From contig NZ_JAQQFR010000002.1 in the NCBI RefSeq assembly GCF_046025915.1, positions 248,001 to 312,000 of the forward strand: a stretch of DNA of 64,000 nucleotides. Direction: 5' to 3'. Under the pieces are notes generated by a model. It was given only the letters and a program-made list of their open reading frames with translations, did no database searches and was not told the DNA's origin. This document shows positions 8,895 through 18,249 of the stretch, one piece after another. Made by a program: the position numbers and the translations under genes. Source of the DNA: Herbaspirillum rhizosphaerae_A (GTDB lineage: Bacteria > Pseudomonadota > Gammaproteobacteria > Burkholderiales > Burkholderiaceae_D). The number at the start of each line of letters is the position of its first letter. The stretch's first letter is position 1.

Positions 8895-9043
8895 CAAAGC
8901 CTGATAATGAAAAATTGCTGTACTGAAAGCGATAATGTAATACATGCAAGCCGCGTACCACCGATCAAGCGGCAGTTTGTGGCGGCGAGCAGCCCGGAAT
9001 ATTGCCATCCGGACACGCTCACGACGCCATGCGGGCCGTCAAA

Positions 9044-10165
9044 TTATGCGAGCACGGATTTTACCGCGCCGACCGCACGCTCGACATCTTCTTTACTCAT
9101 TGCAGTAAACATCGGCAGCGACACGATCAGGCGGCCAACGCGTTCGGCGATCGGGAACATGCCTTCCTTGAAGCCACGGTCGCGATAGAGTTTGAGCAGA
9201 TGGATAGGCGGGTAGTGGTAGCCGATGCCGATCTGGCGCTCCATCATTTTTTCCATGAAGACTGCGCGCGTGATGCGCTCCGGCAGCACCAATTGGAACA
9301 TGTGCCAGTTGCTGTTCTCGAAGTCCGCCACCGGCAATTGCGCACCAGTCTGGGCTTCGAAATCCGGGCCGAACACCTCGAAGTAGTGTTTTGCCAGGCC
9401 GCGGCGCTTCTCGGTAATGGCATCGATGTGTGCGAACTGGCCAAGACCGATGGCGGCTGCGATGTCGGTCATGTTGAATTTGCCACCCAGCACGTCGACT
9501 TCCAGCCCATCGAAACCGCTGCGGGTCACGCCTTGCAGGCGATATTTTTCAGCCAGGCGCGCTTCATCAGCGTTGTTGACGACCAGGCAACCGCCTTCGG
9601 AGCTGGTGACGTTTTTGTTGGCCTGAAAGCTGAACGAGACGAAATCGCCGAATGCGCCGATGCGCTTGCCTTTCCAGGTCGAGCCCAGCGCCTGGGCAGC
9701 ATCTTCAATGACGCGCAGATTGTGCTTTTTGGCGATGGCATACAGGCGGTCCATGTCGACCGGCAGACCGGACAGATAGACCGGGATAACCGCCTTGGTG
9801 CGTGGCGTGATGGCGGCTTCAAGCTTGTCGAGATCGATGTTGCGCGTAATCGGATCGATATCCGCGAACACGGGTGTGGCGCCGGTTTCGATGATCACGT
9901 TGGCAGTTGCTACCCACGAGATTGGTGTCGTGATGACCTCGTCGCCCGCGCCGATACCGGCGATGCGCAAGGCAATTTCCATGGTGCAGGTGCCGGAATT
10001 GAAGGTGCGCACAATGCGGCCGTCCAGATAATCGGACAAGGCCTTTTCGAAAGCCTGCACCTTGGGCCCGCTGGTGATCCAGCCGGAGCGTAGCACGTCG
10101 CCGACAGCGGCGATCGTAGCTTCATCGATGGTCGGTTTGGAAAATGGTAAAAACGACTGGGTCAT
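9044..10165 (-). CDS. arnB: UDP-4-amino-4-deoxy-L-arabinose--oxoglutarate aminotransferase ArnB
   Basis: A DegT/DnrJ/EryC1-family PLP aminotransferase of 373 residues that converts the UDP-4-keto-pentose to UDP-L-Ara4N using glutamate. Start MTQSFLPFSKPTIDE at 10165 is typical of the family; the frame runs open further upstream without conservation. Seen: VIEDAAQALGS (PLP-ring Asp155) and the Schiff-base lysine K184 in SFQANKNVTSSEGG. Gap of 171 bp to the upstream flippase gene, which could hold an internal promoter, though I could not define one. Confidence 0.92.
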   Translation of the reverse strand: MTQSFLPFSKPTIDEATIAAVGDVLRSGWITSGPKVQAFEKALSDYLDGRIVRTFNSGTCTMEIALRIAGIGAGDEVITTPISWVATANVIIETGATPVFADIDPITRNIDLDKLEAAITPRTKAVIPVYLSGLPVDMDRLYAIAKKHNLRVIEDAAQALGSTWKGKRIGAFGDFVSFSFQANKNVTSSEGGCLVVNNADEARLAEKYRLQGVTRSGFDGLEVDVLGGKFNMTDIAAAIGLGQFAHIDAITEKRRGLAKHYFEVFGPDFEAQTGAQLPVADFENSNWHMFQLVLPERITRAVFMEKMMERQIGIGYHYPPIHLLKLYRDRGFKEGMFPIAERVGRLIVSLPMFTAMSKEDVERAVGAVKSVLA

Positions 10166-10336
10166 GGAATGCTCACAATGAATCGGATAAAAGTCGGAAA
10201 AGATTCGTATCCGGGTCTGAAAATGAAATGCTGCCAATGTTGCGGCTTAAAGCGGCATCAGGCGCCTACATACCGGCGCGTATCGACATATGTTCGACGC
10301 GTATTGTAAATCAGTCAATTCATGCTGGTCAGCAAA

Positions 10337-10708
10337 TTAGCTTCGGGTCAGCAGGACGACGCCGACAATGATGACACCGATCGCCAGCAAGCGCTGTGCC
10401 GACACGGCCTCGCCAAGGAAATACCAGGCACCGATGGCATTGATGATATAGCCCAGCGACAGCAAAGGATAGGCGACGGTCACATCGACGCGCGACAAGC
10501 CGATGATCCACACGCCGACTGAGATAACGTAGCAGGTCAGGCCACCGATGATCGGCAATTGCGTTGCCAGCTTGATGCCCGTCGAGAACCAGTTTTCCGC
10601 CGTCAGGTGGATGGCGCCGACGGCGTTGGTGCCGGCCTTCAGCAACAGCTGGGCGACGGCGTTCAGGCAGATGCCGACAAAAATGAAGCCGAAAGTAGCG
10701 AGATTCAT
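10337..10708 (-). CDS. ArnE/ArnF-like small membrane flippase subunit (SMR/EamA type)
   Basis: A 123-residue protein with four transmembrane helices and the SMR-like C-terminal segment in which SLGYIINAIGAWYFLGE precedes a final hydrophobic helix. In enterobacteria ArnE and ArnF form a heterodimer that flips undecaprenyl-phosphate-L-Ara4N across the inner membrane. Here only one such gene sits in the locus, between arnT and arnB. It may work as a homodimer, or the partner may lie elsewhere. It is separated from arnT by 15 bp. Locus context gives the role; sequence alone would only say small multidrug-resistance-like transporter. Confidence 0.8.
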   Translation of the reverse strand: MNLATFGFIFVGICLNAVAQLLLKAGTNAVGAIHLTAENWFSTGIKLATQLPIIGGLTCYVISVGVWIIGLSRVDVTVAYPLLSLGYIINAIGAWYFLGEAVSAQRLLAIGVIIVGVVLLTRS

Positions 10709-10723
10709 GAAGTTGCTTTCTTA

Positions 10724-12451
10724 TTATTTGTTTTGGCCTGTACCGGCCGTGGCGCTGCCCGGGCCGTCAGGATTGTTGGCGACGATCACGCGACGCGGAT
10801 CTTGCCCGATCAGGCGCATCGGAATGCCGCGCTGCTTCAGGTCGGCGTAAATGGATGGATCCATGATCGCGATGTCCTTCTTGCCGGCGGTATGGTCAGC
10901 GACCCACTGTGCGACGAAGGCATCGACGGTTGGTAGCCACAACTGAGGCTCTTGTTTCAGGCCAAATTCCATCTCGTCGGCATGGCGCACCAGTGTCATC
11001 GTACGTTGCAGATAAAAGGGCAGTGCCTGCTCGTAGCGACCGACCAGATACATGGGCGTTTCCGGTGTCAGCTCTGCCTGCAGTGCCGGCACGTAGTCGA
11101 TACCTGCCGAATAGCGGCCTTGCGGGTCATGGCCCAGCATCAGCAACTGACCGCTGATGAAGGCGCCTGCTGCGAGACAAACCATGGCCACATCCTTTTG
11201 GCTGCGTGCGAACCGGATCGCCAGCACCGCTCCGATAAAGGCGACGATTGTTGCAGCGTAAATCCACGGCACGTGTGCCGTCACCAGCGGCAGCGAGTAA
11301 GCATCCTTGGCCAGCGCCGGGACACGAGGAATGAAGGCCATGGCAATCGCGCAGGGAACCGCCACAATCGATGCCGACAGCACGATGGCTTTGAAAGTGG
11401 CACGTTCCAGATAGCAGGCAATCAGCAGCGCCAGCGTCGGGAAGATAGGCAAGATGTAAGACGGCAGCTTCGAACTCGAAATGCTGAAGAACACAAAGAT
11501 GAAGACCGACCAGATCAGCAGCATCTTGCGCGGCTGGAATTTGCCGCTCGACAAGCTGCTGAAGCTGCTCCCGCTGTGCTCCTCGCGTGTACCCGTCAGC
11601 AGGCTTTGCACAAAGACGCCGAGCCACGGGATGATGCCCAGCAGCAGGATAGGAACGAAGTAGTACCAAGGCCCGGTGCGGCTATGAATTTTGGTTGTGA
11701 AGCGCTGAAAATGCTCGTGGATGAAGAAGAATTGCGGAAACTCAGGATTCTTCATCGACACCAGCACAAACCATGGCGTACAGATGGCGAAAAACAGGAT
11801 CAGGCCCTTGATCAGATGCAGCCGTTTCCAGATGGCCCAGTCGCGCGAAAACAGCGTGTACAGCACCAGCACGGCGCCCGGCAAGACGATACCGATCAAT
11901 CCCTTGGACAAGACTGCCAATGCCATGCCGACCCAGCACAGCAACATCCAGTTGCGCTGTTCGTCGCGATTGGCGTCATTGCGCTGTGCCAGCAGCAGGG
12001 CGCAGACGCTCAGCGTCATCATTGCGGCCAGACCCATGTCCAGCGTGTTGATGTGACCCATGCCGGCCCAGAAGAAGCTCGATGCCAGCACCAGCGGCGC
12101 ATAGAAGCCAACGCGGTCGTTGAACATGCGGCGACCGGTATAAGCCACCATGCCGATGCCGAACAGGCCGCACAGACCGGTCCACAGCCGCGCCTGCCAT
12201 TCACCGAGGCCGAACAACTCGAAGGTAATCGCATTCATCCAGGTTTGCAGCGGCGGCTTTTCGAAGTACTTGATGCCGTTCAGGCGTGTCGTGATCCAAT
12301 CCTGGGTTGCTACCATTTCGCGCGCCATTTCGGCGTAACGGCCTTCGTCGGTCGGCACCAGAGTGCGGGCGCCCAGCATGTAGAACCAGACCAGCAGGAA
12401 GAGGATGAGTAGCGTCCAGACGAACGGCTTGGATTTATACAGTTCGCGCAT
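10724..12451 (-). CDS. arnT: Lipid A L-Ara4N transferase ArnT (GT39/GT83 family)
   Basis: A 575-residue polytopic inner-membrane glycosyltransferase that transfers L-Ara4N from the undecaprenyl carrier to lipid A phosphates on the periplasmic face. This lowers surface charge and gives polymyxin resistance. After the first helix the periplasmic loop has the family's acidic pair in PTDEGRYAEMA (D35, E36) and a KYFEKPPLQTW motif. About a dozen hydrophobic helices follow, then a soluble C-terminal domain. It is the first gene of the arn run. No PmrA-like direct repeat was recognised upstream. Confidence 0.88.
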   Translation of the reverse strand: MRELYKSKPFVWTLLILFLLVWFYMLGARTLVPTDEGRYAEMAREMVATQDWITTRLNGIKYFEKPPLQTWMNAITFELFGLGEWQARLWTGLCGLFGIGMVAYTGRRMFNDRVGFYAPLVLASSFFWAGMGHINTLDMGLAAMMTLSVCALLLAQRNDANRDEQRNWMLLCWVGMALAVLSKGLIGIVLPGAVLVLYTLFSRDWAIWKRLHLIKGLILFFAICTPWFVLVSMKNPEFPQFFFIHEHFQRFTTKIHSRTGPWYYFVPILLLGIIPWLGVFVQSLLTGTREEHSGSSFSSLSSGKFQPRKMLLIWSVFIFVFFSISSSKLPSYILPIFPTLALLIACYLERATFKAIVLSASIVAVPCAIAMAFIPRVPALAKDAYSLPLVTAHVPWIYAATIVAFIGAVLAIRFARSQKDVAMVCLAAGAFISGQLLMLGHDPQGRYSAGIDYVPALQAELTPETPMYLVGRYEQALPFYLQRTMTLVRHADEMEFGLKQEPQLWLPTVDAFVAQWVADHTAGKKDIAIMDPSIYADLKQRGIPMRLIGQDPRRVIVANNPDGPGSATAGTGQNK

Positions 12452-12559
12452 CAGGCGAGATCCTTAGTAAAAGCGGTGCAAAAAGCAGGTGATGAAACGG
12501 TAAAAGCGATGATTCGGATCAGCGAAGCCGATCGGCGCGCGAGTTCTTTCGTGCTGGGT

Positions 12560-12934
12560 TCAGTGTTCAATAATGAGCGCCAGCGCTACTTTTCGGCCTT
12601 CCGCCATCAGGATGTTATAGGTCCGGCAAGCGGCCTGATTGTCCATGCATTCCACGCCGATACGGCGTGCAGTCAGGGAGGTCGTCAGCTTGGGATGCAC
12701 GAAACGTTGGCGCTTCCCGGTGCCGAGAATGACTACGTCCGGCTGGGTCGCATCGATCTGCTCGAAATGCGCCGCGGTCAATTGGTCGAACGCCGGCACT
12801 GGCCAGGCTACCGGGGGTGTTTCCGGCAAGACAAGCAAACTATGGTCGAAACGGGCGGCATTGATTTCGACGCCGCTGTCGTCATAGGAGGTGACGGTCT
12901 GGTATTGCTGGGTTTCTGTGGAATGGAGCTTCAT
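12560..12934 (-). CDS. Mth938-like domain protein (DUF498/NDUFAF3 fold)
   Basis: A 124-residue cytoplasmic protein with the Mth938 fold: the DVVILGTGKRQRF and IGVECMDNQAACRTYNILM segments are characteristic. Members include mitochondrial complex I assembly factor NDUFAF3; the bacterial function is not known. I chose the ATG at 12934 (MKLHSTETQQYQ) over a start 45 bp upstream, since the added residues are not family-like. It lies just upstream of arnT on the same strand, but about 110 bp apart, and probably is not functionally tied to it. Confidence 0.82.
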   Translation of the reverse strand: MKLHSTETQQYQTVTSYDDSGVEINAARFDHSLLVLPETPPVAWPVPAFDQLTAAHFEQIDATQPDVVILGTGKRQRFVHPKLTTSLTARRIGVECMDNQAACRTYNILMAEGRKVALALIIEH

Positions 12935-13134
12935 GGCGCGCAGTGTCGAATCGCCGTTCGCGGCAGAGCGGTCAGGCAAATATCGGCAATAAGGTCTTAA
13001 AGTGCTGCATTGTAGCGTTTTCCTGTTCCGGACTCTGTTTTATTCATTGATAAAATAGAGGGCTTTCGGCAAAATGGCCGGTTCCGGCGGCTCGGCCGGG
13101 CTGGCCTGATTGGCTCATTCAAAGGATTTGTACT

Positions 13135-14364
13135 GTGCGACCGATTCAAAAATCGAAAAAACTGGCTGATGTCTGTTACGACATCCGTGGACCCGTGCTG
13201 GAAAAAGCGCGCCAGATGGAAGAAGAAGGCCACAAGATCATCAAACTGAACATCGGCAACCTGGCCGCCTTCGGTTTCGATGCGCCGGACGAAATCGTGC
13301 AGGACATGATCCGCAACATGGGTAATGCCTCCGGCTACACCGATTCCAAGGGGTTGTTTGCGCCGCGCAAATCGGTCATGCATTACACCCAGCAAAAGAA
13401 TATCCAGGGCGTCACCATTGATGACATCTACCTCGGCAACGGTGCATCCGAGCTGATCGTCATGAGCGTCAACGCCTTGCTCAATACCGGCGACGAAGTG
13501 TTGGTGCCGTCGCCTGACTATCCGCTGTGGACTGCGGCGGTCAGCCTCTCGGGCGGCACGCCGGTGCACTATGTTTGCGACGAGCAGGCAGGCTGGCAGC
13601 CGGACATTGACGACATCAAGAAAAAGATCACGCCCAACACCAAGGCCATCGTCGTCATCAACCCAAACAATCCGACCGGCGCGCTCTACAGCACTGACGT
13701 ACTCAAGGAAATCGTCGAAGTCGCGCGCCAGCATCAACTGATCATCCTGGCCGACGAAATCTACGACAAGGTCTTGTACGATGGTCACACGCATACCTCG
13801 CTGGCATCGCTGGCGGACGATGTGCTGTTCATCACGTTCAACGGTTTGTCCAAGAACTATCGCTCTTGCGGCTATCGCGCCGGCTGGATGGTGGTGTCGG
13901 GCGAAAAGAAGCACGCCAAGGACTACATCGAAGGCCTCAACATGCTGGCCTCCATGCGTCTGTGCGCGAATGCGCCGGGGCAATACGCAATCCAGACCGC
14001 ATTGGGCGGCTATCAAAGCATCAATGATCTGGTCGGCCCGACAGGTCGCCTGACCAAGCAGCGCGATCTCGCACACAAGCTGCTGACGGATATTCCCGGC
14101 GTGACTTGCGTCAAGCCGAAGTCGGCGCTGTACATGTTCCCGCGCCTTGATCCGGCGGTTTATCCGATCAAGGACGATCAGGAATTCGCCTATGAGCTGT
14201 TGGCTGAAGAGAAGGTGTTGATCGTGCAGGGCACCGGTTTCAATTGCCCGACGCCGGATCACTTCCGGGTGGTGTTCCTGCCCAACACGGACGATCTGAC
14301 CGAATCGATGGGACGCATTGCGCACTTCCTCGAAGGTTATCGCCGCCGTCACGGCACGGCCTGA
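13135..14364 (+). CDS. alaA: Alanine-synthesising aminotransferase AlaA (class I/II, PLP)
   Basis: A fold-type I aminotransferase of 409 residues that makes alanine from pyruvate with glutamate as donor. It closely follows E. coli AlaA throughout: VCYDIRGPVLEKA near the start, LNIGNLAAFGFDAPDE, INPNNPTGA, and the PLP lysine K240 in NGLSKNYR. The start is a GTG at 13135 preceded by AAAGGA. In many Burkholderiales this gene precedes hom and thrC, as here, suggesting a small amino-acid operon linked to aspartate-family and alanine metabolism. Confidence 0.92.
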   Translation: MRPIQKSKKLADVCYDIRGPVLEKARQMEEEGHKIIKLNIGNLAAFGFDAPDEIVQDMIRNMGNASGYTDSKGLFAPRKSVMHYTQQKNIQGVTIDDIYLGNGASELIVMSVNALLNTGDEVLVPSPDYPLWTAAVSLSGGTPVHYVCDEQAGWQPDIDDIKKKITPNTKAIVVINPNNPTGALYSTDVLKEIVEVARQHQLIILADEIYDKVLYDGHTHTSLASLADDVLFITFNGLSKNYRSCGYRAGWMVVSGEKKHAKDYIEGLNMLASMRLCANAPGQYAIQTALGGYQSINDLVGPTGRLTKQRDLAHKLLTDIPGVTCVKPKSALYMFPRLDPAVYPIKDDQEFAYELLAEEKVLIVQGTGFNCPTPDHFRVVFLPNTDDLTESMGRIAHFLEGYRRRHGTA

Positions 14365-14465
14365 ATCCGGCAGCGTAATTTAGCCGCACAGTAACGTGAA
14401 GTATTCAAGCCGGTTTCTCCGCGGCGTGGCGGGGAAGGCCGGCAGTTCCAGTTTTACCGCAGTAC

Positions 14466-14496
14466 CCGTCATGGAATCGTCATGACGGCATTTTTA
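14466..14496 (+). terminator. Terminator- or attenuator-like hairpin between alaA and hom
   Basis: Perfect 8-bp arms CCGTCATG/CATGACGG around a 7-base loop are followed closely by T5. It lies 26 bp before the hom start, so complete termination here would require a hom promoter very close by; partial read-through is more likely. Confidence 0.5.
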
Positions 14497-14522
14497 GCAT
14501 GTTTATTAACCACGAAGACATT

Positions 14523-15833
14523 ATGAAATCCATCAAAGTAGGTTTGCTCGGCATCGGCACCGTGGGTTCCGGTACTTTCAATGTATTGAAGCGCAATCAG
14601 GAAGAAATTGCGCGGCGCGCAGGGCGCGGCATTGAAATTACCATGGTGGCCGATCTGAACACAGAGCGCGCCACCGAGCTGACCAATGGAGAAGTCAAGG
14701 TGGTTAACGACGCCAATCTGGTCGTCAACGATCCGGACATCGATATCGTCATCGAACTGATCGGCGGCTACGGCCTCGCCAAGGATCTGGTTCTGAAGGC
14801 GATCGCCAACGGTAAGCACGTGGTGACGGCCAACAAGGCGCTGATTGCCACACACGGCAATGAGATCTTCAAGGCAGCGCAGGAAAAAGGCGTCATGGTC
14901 GCGTTTGAAGCGGCGGTGGCCGGCGGTATTCCGATCATCAAGGCATTGCGTGAAGGCCTGACCGCCAACCGCATCCAATGGATCGCCGGCATCATCAACG
15001 GCACCACCAACTTCATCCTGTCCGAAATGCGTGACAAGGGTCTGGATTTCGACGTCGTGCTGAAAGAAGCGCAACGTCTGGGCTATGCAGAAGCCGATCC
15101 AACCTTCGACATCGAAGGTGTCGACGCTGCGCATAAGCTGACCATCATGGCCTCGATCGCTTTTGGTATTCCTGTGCAGTTCGACAAGGCGCACGTCGAA
15201 GGCATCACCAAGTTGCAGGCAACTGATATCCGCTATGCGGAACAACTCGGCTATCGTATCAAGCTGTTGGGTATCACACGTCAGACCGCCAATGGTATTG
15301 AGTTGCGCGTGCATCCGACGCTGATTCCATCGGGCCGCCTGATTGCTAATGTCGAAGGCGCGATGAACGCCGTGATGGTGCGTGGCGATGCTGTCGGTGA
15401 GACGCTGTACTACGGCAAGGGCGCAGGCTCCGAGCCGACCGCTTCGGCCGTGATTGCCGATCTGGTCGATATCACCCGTCTGGCGACCGCTGATCCGGAA
15501 CATCGCGTACCTTACCTGGCATTCCAACCGCACGCCATGGCAAGTACGCCGGTGCTCCCGATCCAGGATGTCACCACCAGCTACTACTTGCGCATGCATG
15601 TGGCCGACAAGCCGGGCGTACTGGCGGACGTCACACGCATCCTGGCGGACTCGTCGATTTCCATCGATGCCATGCTGCAAAAGGAACCGTCGGAAGGCGA
15701 GACTCAAACCGATATCATCATGCTCACGCACCAGACACAAGAGCGCAACATCGAGGCCGCCATCGCCAAGATCGAAGCCTTGTCGACAGTTGTTGGCACA
15801 GTGATGAAGATTCGTCTGGAAGAGTTGGGCTGA
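14523..15833 (+). CDS. hom: Homoserine dehydrogenase
   Basis: Reduces aspartate semialdehyde to homoserine, the branch point to threonine and methionine. It is a monofunctional enzyme of 436 residues without an aspartokinase domain. N-terminal Rossmann motif GLLGIGTVGSG, central GIINGTTNFIL signature of the family, and a C-terminal ACT domain from about residue 355 (YYLRMHVADKPGVLADVTRI) that normally gives feedback inhibition by threonine. ATG at 14523 chosen over one at 14499, since MKSIKVGLLGIG is the usual N-terminus. thrC follows after an opposing small gene. Confidence 0.94.
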   Translation: MKSIKVGLLGIGTVGSGTFNVLKRNQEEIARRAGRGIEITMVADLNTERATELTNGEVKVVNDANLVVNDPDIDIVIELIGGYGLAKDLVLKAIANGKHVVTANKALIATHGNEIFKAAQEKGVMVAFEAAVAGGIPIIKALREGLTANRIQWIAGIINGTTNFILSEMRDKGLDFDVVLKEAQRLGYAEADPTFDIEGVDAAHKLTIMASIAFGIPVQFDKAHVEGITKLQATDIRYAEQLGYRIKLLGITRQTANGIELRVHPTLIPSGRLIANVEGAMNAVMVRGDAVGETLYYGKGAGSEPTASAVIADLVDITRLATADPEHRVPYLAFQPHAMASTPVLPIQDVTTSYYLRMHVADKPGVLADVTRILADSSISIDAMLQKEPSEGETQTDIIMLTHQTQERNIEAAIAKIEALSTVVGTVMKIRLEELG

Positions 15834-15855
15834 TCCGGTCGCTGCAGGAAGAAAA

Positions 15856-15884
15856 GAAAGGGAGTCTTAGGACTCCCTTTTTTA
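15856..15884 (+). terminator. Rho-independent terminator of hom
   Basis: Stem AAGGGAGTC/GACTCCCTT with loop TTAG followed by a T run, 23 bp after the hom stop. Confidence 0.85.
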
Positions 15885-15949
15885 TCGCCTTCTATTTTGA
15901 CCTTGGCGGGTTGATTGCGATCAATTTTTCCTGAGTCAAGTGCACCAAA

Positions 15950-15980
15950 TAAAAACGGGTGCCATCGGCACCCGTTTTGT
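15950..15980 (-). terminator. Rho-independent terminator of the small exported protein gene
   Basis: Perfect stem AAAACGGGTGC/GCACCCGTTTT with a short loop. On the minus strand it is followed by a T-rich tract and lies 25 bp after the stop of the gene at 16005-16424. Confidence 0.8.
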
Positions 15981-16004
15981 TTCAACCCGGCATCAGCCGA
16001 AGGT

Positions 16005-16424
16005 TTATTTTTTCGCTTCAGGAATCTTATAGTCACAGACGGCTTGCACCATAGCTTCGGCAACGGAAAGCGCCTTGGGTTTGACGAACTGCATGTTTTT
16101 CAGCGCGTCGGTATGATCGCGGCTGTCGCCTTTGCCGTCGTTTTCGGCGTAGATGATTTCTTTCGTCAGTTTCAGTGTCTGATCTTTGCAGTTGTATTGA
16201 TGCATGTCCTTGTAGGACTTCAACGTCGGAAAGCCGCTTTCATTGTTGGGGCGAGCTTCCTTGAAGTTCCATATCGCCCATGCTTCGCGAATGCCCTTGG
16301 TTTCCTTGATGGAATCCACATCAATTGAAAGCTCCGCCTGATCGGAACCACCCAGGCTTTGCCAGTTTTCCGCGTGCGCGGCACCGGCGCTGATCAGGCA
16401 CAACATCAAAATCCATTTTTTCAT
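16005..16424 (-). CDS. Small exported protein, surface-adhesin E-like
   Basis: A 139-residue protein with a clear signal peptide (MKKWILMLCLISAGAAHA, cleavage after AHA). The mature part, about 121 residues, has two cysteines and a pattern resembling the Adhesin_E-type family (NWQSLGG near the start, a central YNCKDQTLKL, and VCDY near the end). I place the start at the ATG of MKKWIL, because the longer frame lacks a signal peptide. It is transcribed against hom and thrC and has its own terminator. Function unknown; periplasmic or surface location inferred. Confidence 0.7.
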   Translation of the reverse strand: MKKWILMLCLISAGAAHAENWQSLGGSDQAELSIDVDSIKETKGIREAWAIWNFKEARPNNESGFPTLKSYKDMHQYNCKDQTLKLTKEIIYAENDGKGDSRDHTDALKNMQFVKPKALSVAEAMVQAVCDYKIPEAKK

Positions 16425-16699
16425 CATGTATCCATTTCTGTTCAGATTGGAGCGCGTGCATGGCATTGCCGCCGGCGTCCGTGAGTGAATATGCAGAGAA
16501 AGCCGCATCTGCATACGCTTCAGGGCAGTCAGCATAGCGTGCCGGGCGGTTGCTTACAACCCCGGTAACGTTTTATTTCACTTCGTCAAATCGGTGCTGC
16601 GTCAGTCTGCACATGCCCGAAAATCCTGGCCCCCGGCGACGAGCCAGCTATAATGACGCTCTTCGTGCAACCTGCTGCAAGACTTATCTCCTATACGCT

Positions 16700-18160
16700 A
16701 TGCAATACGTTTCCACTCGCGGTCACTCTGCTACACCATCTTTTTCCGAAATCCTGCTGGGCGGCCTCGCACCGGACGGCGGTCTGTATCTGCCGGCTGA
16801 CTATCCGCAAGTGACCGGCACCGAGTTGGATCAATGGCGCAAGCTGTCGTATGCCGATCTGGCGTACGAAGTCCTGAAAAAGTTTGCCACCGACATTCCC
16901 GATGCCGATCTCAAAGCGCTGACGCACAAGACCTATACGGCGGACGTCTATCGCAACACGCGCGCAGGCGAAGACGCATCGCAGATCACTCCCTTGCGCA
17001 CGTTGGAAGACAAGGACGGCAAGAAGCTGGTGCTGCAAGGTTTGTCAAACGGTCCGACGCTGGCGTTCAAGGACATGGCCATGCAGTTGCTGGGCAATCT
17101 GTTCGAATATGCGCTGGCGAAGAAGAACGCCGAGCTCAACATCGTCGGCGCCACGTCGGGTGACACTGGCAGTGCGGCCGAATACGCCATGCGCGGCAAG
17201 AAGGGCATTCGCGTCTTCATGCTGTCGCCGCACAAGAAGATGAGTGCTTTCCAGACTGCGCAGATGTTCAGCCTGCAGGATCCGAATATTTTCAACCTGG
17301 CGGTGGAGGGCGTGTTCGACGATTGCCAGGACATCGTCAAGGCGATATCCAACGACCTCGATTACAAAGTCACACAAAAGATCGGTACCGTCAATTCGAT
17401 CAACTGGGCGCGTGTGGTTGCGCAGGTGGTGTACTACTTCCGTGGTTATCTTTCCGCCACGACCAGCAACGAACAGAAGGTGTCCTTCACCGTCCCGTCG
17501 GGAAATTTCGGCAACATCTGCGCCGGGCATATCGCCCGCATGATGGGCCTGCCGATCGACAAACTGGTGGTCGCCACCAACGAGAACGACGTGCTCGATG
17601 AATTCTTCCGTACCGGTATTTACCGCGTGCGCAAGTCGGCTGAGACTTACCACACCAGCAGCCCAAGCATGGACATCAGCAAGGCGTCCAACTTCGAACG
17701 TTTCATCTACGATCTGCTCGGCCGCGACAGCGCGCGCGTCAAAGCCTTGTTCCACAAGGTCGAGACAGCAGGCGGATTCGACCTGACCGGGGCTGCCGGC
17801 AGCGATGGCAACGAGTTCGCCAGCGTGATCCGTTATGGTTTTGCCTCGGGTAAATCGACCCACGCCGATCGTCTGGATACCATTCGTTTTGCAGAAAAGA
17901 CCTACGGCATCACCGTCGATACACATACCGCAGACGGCATCAAGGTCGCACGTGAGAATCTGGCCGAAGGCGTCACCATGATCGTGCTGGAAACCGCACT
18001 GCCGGCCAAGTTCAACGAAACCATCCGTGAGGCGCTGGGCCGCGATGCCGAACGCCCAGCCGGTTTTGAAAACATTGAAGCGCTGCCGCAGCGTTTTGAA
18101 GTGATGCCGGCGGATGCGGCGAAGGTGAAGACTTTCGTTGCCGGGCATACCGGCCTGTAA
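16700..18160 (+). CDS. thrC: Threonine synthase
   Basis: A PLP enzyme of 486 residues converting O-phosphohomoserine to threonine. MQYVSTRGHSATPSFSEILL is the standard N-terminus, so I use the ATG at 16700. The longer frame to 16550 is non-conserved. The PLP lysine is K124 in GPTLAFKDMAMQ, and the phosphate-binding GATSGDTGSAAEYA segment follows. It is the last step of the threonine branch fed by hom upstream, with an oppositely oriented gene in between, so it needs its own promoter or read-through. Confidence 0.95.
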   Translation: MQYVSTRGHSATPSFSEILLGGLAPDGGLYLPADYPQVTGTELDQWRKLSYADLAYEVLKKFATDIPDADLKALTHKTYTADVYRNTRAGEDASQITPLRTLEDKDGKKLVLQGLSNGPTLAFKDMAMQLLGNLFEYALAKKNAELNIVGATSGDTGSAAEYAMRGKKGIRVFMLSPHKKMSAFQTAQMFSLQDPNIFNLAVEGVFDDCQDIVKAISNDLDYKVTQKIGTVNSINWARVVAQVVYYFRGYLSATTSNEQKVSFTVPSGNFGNICAGHIARMMGLPIDKLVVATNENDVLDEFFRTGIYRVRKSAETYHTSSPSMDISKASNFERFIYDLLGRDSARVKALFHKVETAGGFDLTGAAGSDGNEFASVIRYGFASGKSTHADRLDTIRFAEKTYGITVDTHTADGIKVARENLAEGVTMIVLETALPAKFNETIREALGRDAERPAGFENIEALPQRFEVMPADAAKVKTFVAGHTGL

Positions 18161-18180
18161 TTAGTCTCCTGCTATACCGT

Positions 18181-18226
18181 ACGCCGCTGTGTCTTGATGA
18201 AAATCGTGACACAGCGGCGTTTTCAT
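18181..18226. terminator. Shared terminator between thrC and the LysR gene
   Basis: Perfect 13-bp arms ACGCCGCTGTGTC/GACACAGCGGCGT around a 14-base loop followed by TTTTCATTT. It sits between converging genes. Confidence 0.75.
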
Positions 18227-18249
18227 TTCTGCAACGCAAATATCTTCGC

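Noticed and set aside
5954..9008. O-antigen or general sugar-nucleotide cluster
   Set aside because: The ArnA-type SSR segment, NMHGSLLPKYRGR formyltransferase motif, ArnD deacetylase and ArnT together specify the L-Ara4N pathway.
10952..12412. Antisense frame of about 486 codons opposite arnT
   Set aside because: Composition is Gln/His/Arg-rich as expected from the reverse of a hydrophobic membrane gene; no recognisable domain.
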